From contig CAMVBJ010000001.1 of the NCBI GenBank assembly GCA_947165675.1, positions 62,001-126,000 on the forward strand: a stretch of DNA of 64,000 nucleotides, in the 5' to 3' direction. Every line of letters begins with the position of its first letter. Position 1 is the first letter of the stretch. This document shows, one piece after another, positions 62,001 to 64,000 of the stretch. The translations under genes were made by a program, and so were the position numbers. Origin of the DNA: an uncultured Prevotellaceae bacterium. Lineage in GTDB: Bacteria; Bacteroidota; Bacteroidia; Bacteroidales; Muribaculaceae. The notes beneath the pieces were generated by a model. The model saw nothing but the letters and a program-made list of their open reading frames with translations, ran no database searches and had not been told where the DNA came from.

Positions 62001-62103
62001 CCTTGTTCTGGTAGTGATTGCTCACAAAGGTGAACGACAGATAGAAAAGGCAAATCAAGATCAATGCATAAGTAAGGACTCTAATAAAACCTTTAGTTTG
62101 CAT
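59095..62103 (-). CDS. secDF: Protein translocase SecDF fusion
   Basis: A 1002-aa inner-membrane protein joining SecD and SecF, which use the proton gradient to help Sec export. SecD part: first TM ([18 protein letters not shown]), [17 protein letters not shown], and the TM block [39 protein letters not shown]. SecF part: [16 protein letters not shown], then [33 protein letters not shown]. The periplasmic P1 region carries a long Ala/Thr-rich low-complexity insert (residues ~270-320). It is monocistronic. Confidence 0.96.
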   Translation of the reverse strand: [1002 protein letters not shown]

Positions 62104-62169
62104 TTTTTGAATTGTGAATTATTTAATTAAATTTTGTTAATTTTCGTTTCAAACGTCTTTTTCAGCCTG

Positions 62170-62177
62170 CAAATATA
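62170..62177 (-). promoter_or_regulatory. -7 promoter element of secDF
   Basis: TATATTTG on the minus strand, 66 bp before the start codon; -33 weak. Confidence 0.5.
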
Positions 62178-62308
62178 CATCTTTTTCTTAAAGTGGGGCA
62201 TAAAAAAATCAAGTTTTTAGATTTCACCTAATTAATTTTAAATGAAAAGCCGTTTTTTACACTCATTTCCTACTGATATCCATGACCAAGTTAACCCCCA
62301 TCAAGAAG

Positions 62309-62335
62309 CAAGAGACGTCATTACGGCGTCTCTTG
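62309..62335 (-). terminator. Likely terminator of the aldo/keto reductase gene
   Basis: 9-bp perfect stem CAAGAGACG / CGTCTCTTG with a 9-nt loop, 33 bp after the stop on the minus strand. It has only a weak T-run. Confidence 0.6.
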
Positions 62336-62367
62336 TGGTGGTGATGAATGTCTCTTGATACTGTATA

Positions 62368-63816
62368 TCAGGCTTCCAGACCTCGGTCGATTCCCTGCTT
62401 GAGGGCTTCGACGTAGTTGTTGACGCGTTGCATCTCCTTGGGGATGTCGATGCGCTGCGGGCAATGCTCCACACACTTGCCGCAACCGATGCAGTGGTCG
62501 GCTTGGCGCAGCCGGGGTACGCTGCGGTCATATCCCACGAGGAAGGCCTTGCGGGCGCGGGCGTAGTCGGGATCCTTGCGGTCACGCGTGAGGTTACCCT
62601 CGGCGATACACTTGTTGTAGTGGGTGAGCACGCCGGGAATGTCGATGCCATAGGGGCATGGCATACAGTACTTACAGTCATTGCAGGGGATGGTGTTGTA
62701 GCTTACGATCTCATCTGCGATACCATAGAGGAAGTTTTTCTCCTCGTCGGTGAGTTCTTCGAGCGGGCTGTAGGTACACAGATTCTCCTTGAGGTGCTCC
62801 ATGTAGGTCATGCCGCTCAACACGGTGAGCACGCGCGGGAACGAGCCGGCATAGCGGAAGGCCCATGAAGCTGGCGAGCGCTCTGGGTCGCGGGCAAGCA
62901 GTTTGCGCGCCAGTGGGGTGGGCAATGAAGCCAGTCGTCCACCCAGCAGCGGCTCCATGATGACCGCGGGGATAGCGCGCTTATCGAGCTCGGCATAGAG
63001 GTACTCGGCATTGGTGTTCTCCTCGCTGAAGTCCTTGGCATGACGCCAGTCGAGGTAGTTGAGCTCAATCTGCACAAAGTCCCAGTGGTACTTGTCATGG
63101 TTGGCCAGCAGGTAGTCAAACACGGCGATTTCACCATGGTAGGAGAAGCCCAGGTTGCGTATCACGCCCTTTTCACGTTGTTCCAACAGGTAATCAAGAA
63201 TGCCGTTGTAGATGTAGCGCTGCCGGAAAAGCTCCATGGCTTCTTCGCCAGTGCCGCCTCCGATGGAGTGCAGCAGCAGGTAATCGATGTAATCGACCTG
63301 CAACTCCTTGAGCGAGTTCTGGAACATCTCGATGCTCGCCTCGCGCGTCTGGGTTTCGGGAGCGAAGTTGGACAACTTGGTGGCGATGAAGTACTCGTCG
63401 CGCTTGTGGCGGCTCAGTGCGATGCCCGTTGCCCGTTCGCTCAGGCCGCGGCTGTAGGCAGGTGATGTGTCAAAGTAGTTTACACCATGCTCAATGGCGT
63501 AGTCAATCTGCTTATTGACCATTTCCTGGTCAATCTCGGCGTCATTATCCCGACCGAAGGGTTCGCCATTGGTAGCGGGCAGCCGCATCATGCCGTAGCC
63601 CAGGATAGATACCTTCTCGTGGGTCTTGGGATTCTCGCGGTAGGTCATTTTGCCCACGGGTGGTTCCTGGGTGGTCCCTTTCTTCTCATCGCCCGTGGCG
63701 CAGCTCACGATGGCTGGCGCGGCAGCGGCGGCGGTTCCCAAGCCCAGTGCTTTGAGAAAAGAGCGGCGACTCAAGGTCTTGCCACTATGATTGTGATTAT
63801 GCTTGTTATCGTTCAT
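62368..63816 (-). CDS. Tat-exported aldo/keto reductase with C-terminal 4Fe-4S domain
   Basis: A 482-aa protein. A twin-arginine signal starts it (LSRRSFLKALGLGTAAAAAPAIVSC, also a lipobox-like Cys). An aldo/keto reductase barrel follows: GYGMMRLP, NYFDTSPAYSRGLSERATG (catalytic Tyr region), KRDEYFIATKLSN, YIDYLLLHSIGG. The C-terminus has ferredoxin-type clusters CNDCKYCMPCPYGIDIP and CIGCGKCVEHCPQRIDIP. The combination suggests a periplasmic redox enzyme receiving electrons through Fe-S clusters. It lies 32 bp after the truncated ferredoxin-type gene. Substrate unknown. Confidence 0.9.
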   Translation of the reverse strand: MNDNKHNHNHSGKTLSRRSFLKALGLGTAAAAAPAIVSCATGDEKKGTTQEPPVGKMTYRENPKTHEKVSILGYGMMRLPATNGEPFGRDNDAEIDQEMVNKQIDYAIEHGVNYFDTSPAYSRGLSERATGIALSRHKRDEYFIATKLSNFAPETQTREASIEMFQNSLKELQVDYIDYLLLHSIGGGTGEEAMELFRQRYIYNGILDYLLEQREKGVIRNLGFSYHGEIAVFDYLLANHDKYHWDFVQIELNYLDWRHAKDFSEENTNAEYLYAELDKRAIPAVIMEPLLGGRLASLPTPLARKLLARDPERSPASWAFRYAGSFPRVLTVLSGMTYMEHLKENLCTYSPLEELTDEEKNFLYGIADEIVSYNTIPCNDCKYCMPCPYGIDIPGVLTHYNKCIAEGNLTRDRKDPDYARARKAFLVGYDRSVPRLRQADHCIGCGKCVEHCPQRIDIPKEMQRVNNYVEALKQGIDRGLEA

Positions 63817-63848
63817 GTCATTATCATGCTAACTTGTGTAACTAAAGC

Positions 63849-64000
63849 CTAAATCTGGCTGTGAACTTCGTGACCCTCGACATAGATGGCGCTAAACGGT
63901 CTGGCTGGGCACACATACTCGCAGGTTCCGCAGCCGATGCACATCGCACTGTTGACAGCGGGTACCATGGGTGACGTATCGTCCTGGGGATTGCTTGGCA
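63849..64000 (-). CDS. 4Fe-4S binding protein, C-terminal end (cut by window edge)
   Basis: Only the last 50 codons are present. They read from PSNPQDDTSPMVPAVNSA through CIGCGTCEYVCPARPFSAIYVEGHEVHSQI to a TAG at 63849. CIGCGTCEYVCP is a 4Fe-4S motif. The gene precedes the Tat-exported aldo/keto reductase by 32 bp on the same strand and likely works with it as an electron-transfer partner. The rest lies outside the window. Confidence 0.8.
   Translation of the reverse strand, partial: PSNPQDDTSPMVPAVNSAMCIGCGTCEYVCPARPFSAIYVEGHEVHSQI

Overview
The window looks like a chromosomal segment of a Bacteroidales bacterium (Prevotellaceae/Muribaculaceae-like; genus not determinable by eye). Evidence: two SusC/SusD pairs, Bacteroidetes-type promoters (TTTG about 20 bp before TAnnTTTG) ahead of many genes, a fused SecDF, a DUF2807 head-GIN lipoprotein, secreted M6 and C10 peptidases, and the parA-parB-DUF5683-MltD gene order. 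A parS-like palindrome (TGTTTCACGTGGAACA) between apt and mnmG, plus the parAB genes 42 kb away, suggest the region lies near the replication origin.

Layout. 0-3 kb: apt, mnmG and ybeY on the minus strand. 3.4-4.9 kb: an NfeD/SPFH pair. 4.9-7.3 kb: two divergent AraC-type regulators with membrane-spanning N-termini. 7.8-8.9 kb: a glycosyltransferase. 9.0-21.0 kb: two divergent SusC-SusD operons. 21-32.7 kb: CstA transporter, Ig-like lipoprotein, MBL hydrolase, histidine kinase, HAD phosphatase, a translationally coupled pair of secreted proteins, superoxide dismutase, a secreted papain-fold-like protein, a 175-bp MITE-like structured element, DUF2807 lipoprotein and a tiny Cys-containing secreted peptide. 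33.3-38.2 kb: an AT-rich accessory island (HTH regulator, nucleoside-deoxyribosyltransferase/TIR-like protein, HNH nuclease, methyltransferase-HIT fusion, small unknown, AlbA_2/ATPase regulator) ending next to tRNA-Leu(CAA). 38.6-44.1 kb: TcdA, MltD, DUF5683, ParB, ParA. 44.7-53.9 kb: three tandem M6 metalloproteases and a C10 cysteine protease, all ending in dockerin-like repeats. 54-64 kb: metallophosphoesterase, LuxR-type HTH, MscL, GAPDH, a 37-aa rubredoxin-like protein, rubrerythrin, tRNA-Arg(CCU), SecDF, a Tat-dependent aldo/keto reductase and the end of a ferredoxin-type gene.

The most striking observation is in the SusC/SusD region. Both SusC proteins carry an extra coiled coil plus an OmpA-type peptidoglycan-binding domain after the barrel, which has not been a standard part of the family. 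The two susC-susD junctions are a perfect 158-bp inverted repeat flanking both divergent susC genes, so recombination would swap the transporters between the two SusD lipoproteins. The second candidate system is the accessory operon at 33.5-36.7 kb, which joins an NDT/TIR-like protein, an HNH nuclease and a methyltransferase-HIT fusion in overlapping or closely spaced genes and looks like an uncharacterised defence module. All calls rest on reading sequence and motifs; no database search was possible.
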